This document shows positions 5,907 through 6,577 of a DNA stretch of 6,577 nucleotides, one piece after another (position 1 is the first letter of the stretch; every line of letters begins with the position of its first letter). The DNA is taken from positions 1 to 6,577 of the forward strand of contig DASCNA010000086.1 of the NCBI GenBank assembly GCA_036011305.1, in the 5' to 3' direction. Below the pieces are notes generated by a model. That model saw only the letters and a list, made by a program, of their open reading frames with translations. It was not told where the DNA came from and searched no databases. The position numbers and the translations under genes were made by a program. This DNA comes from DASCNA01 sp036011305 (GTDB lineage Bacteria; Verrucomicrobiota; Lentisphaeria; Victivallales; GWF2-38-69).

Positions 5907-6577
5907 ATGAAAGGGAACAAACAAATATTATTGGCAATTCTGCCAATTATCTTCTGCTTAATTCTCAGCGGTTGTTCAGATTCAGGCAAGAATCATAAGA
6001 GTGGTACGCCGGCAGTAACGGTTCAAACTGAAAATGTTATATCTAAAGACGTACCGAATTATATTAATGCTTTTGGTAAATTGAAAGCGTATCAAAGCGT
6101 GGAAATCAACCCAATGATTTCAGGACGCATAACCAAAATACTCTTCACTCCAGGAATGCATGTTAAAAAAGGACAACTGCTTGCAACCCTCGATACAGAT
6201 AGATATGAAGCTGAACTTTTAAACGACGAATCTGTATTAAATGGCAAGGAGGCTGAACTTTATTTAAAAAACTATATCGTAACCAAAGAAAAAAAAGCTG
6301 CTGAACATTTTGCAATTGCCAGACAGAAATATGAAGCTGATAAAACAGACCTGTTAGTAGCTAGAGCTGATGTCAAAACTCAGCAAATAAAAATTCTGAG
6401 TGATAAAATAGATCTCAATTACTGCTATATAAAGGCACCTATAAGCGGAATAGTTGGAGAGAAAAATATAGATGCCGGCAATGTTATATCGACTTCAGAT
6501 GTTTTAACAAACATTCAGAATAATGATCTTCTTTATGTTGATTTCAGCCTTCCAGGCAGCAATGCGGCAAGAATTAA
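5907..6577 (+). CDS. RND/HlyD-family efflux adaptor (membrane fusion) lipoprotein, 5' part
   Basis: Periplasmic adaptors of the AcrA/MexA type connect an inner-membrane pump with a TolC-like outer-membrane channel. Only the first 223 residues are in the window; the gene is cut by the right edge. The leader ends with the lipobox LSGC (20-23), so the mature protein would be lipid-anchored like MexA. The first half of the lipoyl domain is visible at about 64-97 (VEINPMISGRITKILFTPGMHVKKGQLL). A helical hairpin rich in Ala, Lys and Glu follows (about 98-170). The second lipoyl half is YIKAPISGIVGEKNIDAGNVI (174-194), and the beta-barrel then begins. The start is set by AGGGAG (5897-5902) five bases before ATG 5907. 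It follows the second GIN gene by 31 bases on the same strand, so it is probably co-transcribed. An RND pump gene and an outer-membrane factor gene are expected beyond the window. Confidence 0.9.
   Translation, partial: MKGNKQILLAILPIIFCLILSGCSDSGKNHKSGTPAVTVQTENVISKDVPNYINAFGKLKAYQSVEINPMISGRITKILFTPGMHVKKGQLLATLDTDRYEAELLNDESVLNGKEAELYLKNYIVTKEKKAAEHFAIARQKYEADKTDLLVARADVKTQQIKILSDKIDLNYCYIKAPISGIVGEKNIDAGNVISTSDVLTNIQNNDLLYVDFSLPGSNAARI

Noticed and set aside
1..6577. CRISPR array, tRNA or rRNA gene
   Set aside because: No regularly spaced repeats and no recognisable tRNA or rRNA sequence were seen on either strand.

Overview
The window is AT-rich (roughly 30% GC by eye) and densely coding. 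It suggests a low-GC, diderm (Gram-negative) bacterium. The support is two lipoprotein-type proteins (lipoboxes LAGC and LSGC), one of which is an RND-type efflux adaptor that normally joins an inner-membrane pump to an outer-membrane channel. The phylum cannot be fixed from the sequence. Bacteroidota, Lentisphaerota, Elusimicrobiota or a low-GC gammaproteobacterium would all fit. A secreted N-glycan-cleaving enzyme hints at a host- or glycoprotein-associated life.

Layout. (1) Positions 1-128 hold no confident gene and may be the terminus of an insertion sequence lying mostly outside the window. (2) On the minus strand, 1694-99 encodes a secreted GH85 endo-beta-N-acetylglucosaminidase. Its catalytic part is intact but its last residues look replaced, apparently because the 3' end was cut by the sequence on the left. 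(3) The 280-base gap between the divergent genes carries a near-consensus sigma-70 promoter (TTGACA, 17 nt, TATTAT). An inverted repeat, GTGTATTA-N6-TAGTACAC, overlaps its -10 element and resembles operators of YtrA-type GntR repressors. (4) From 1975 to the right edge, seven plus-strand genes appear to form one transcription unit: ABC ATPase, ABC-2 type permease, S23/IVP-type four-helix-bundle protein, YtrA-type GntR regulator, two tandem paralogous GIN-domain (DUF2807) envelope proteins, and an RND/HlyD-type adaptor lipoprotein cut off at base 6577. Several junctions overlap (TAATG, ATGA) or are only a few bases apart.

How it may work together (inference). The GntR repressor would bind the operator over the promoter and so control its own operon. 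The operon would make an ABC exporter, two beta-helical envelope proteins with different membrane anchors and an efflux adaptor, which looks like an inducible envelope-stress or drug/peptide-efflux module. The S23 gene is the odd member. It sits between permease and regulator, is bracketed by 18-nt arms that can pair as an RNA stem, and follows a tandem heptamer repeat. This recalls the stem-bounded intervening sequences of 23S rRNA genes where this family was first found, and suggests a later insertion into the operon.
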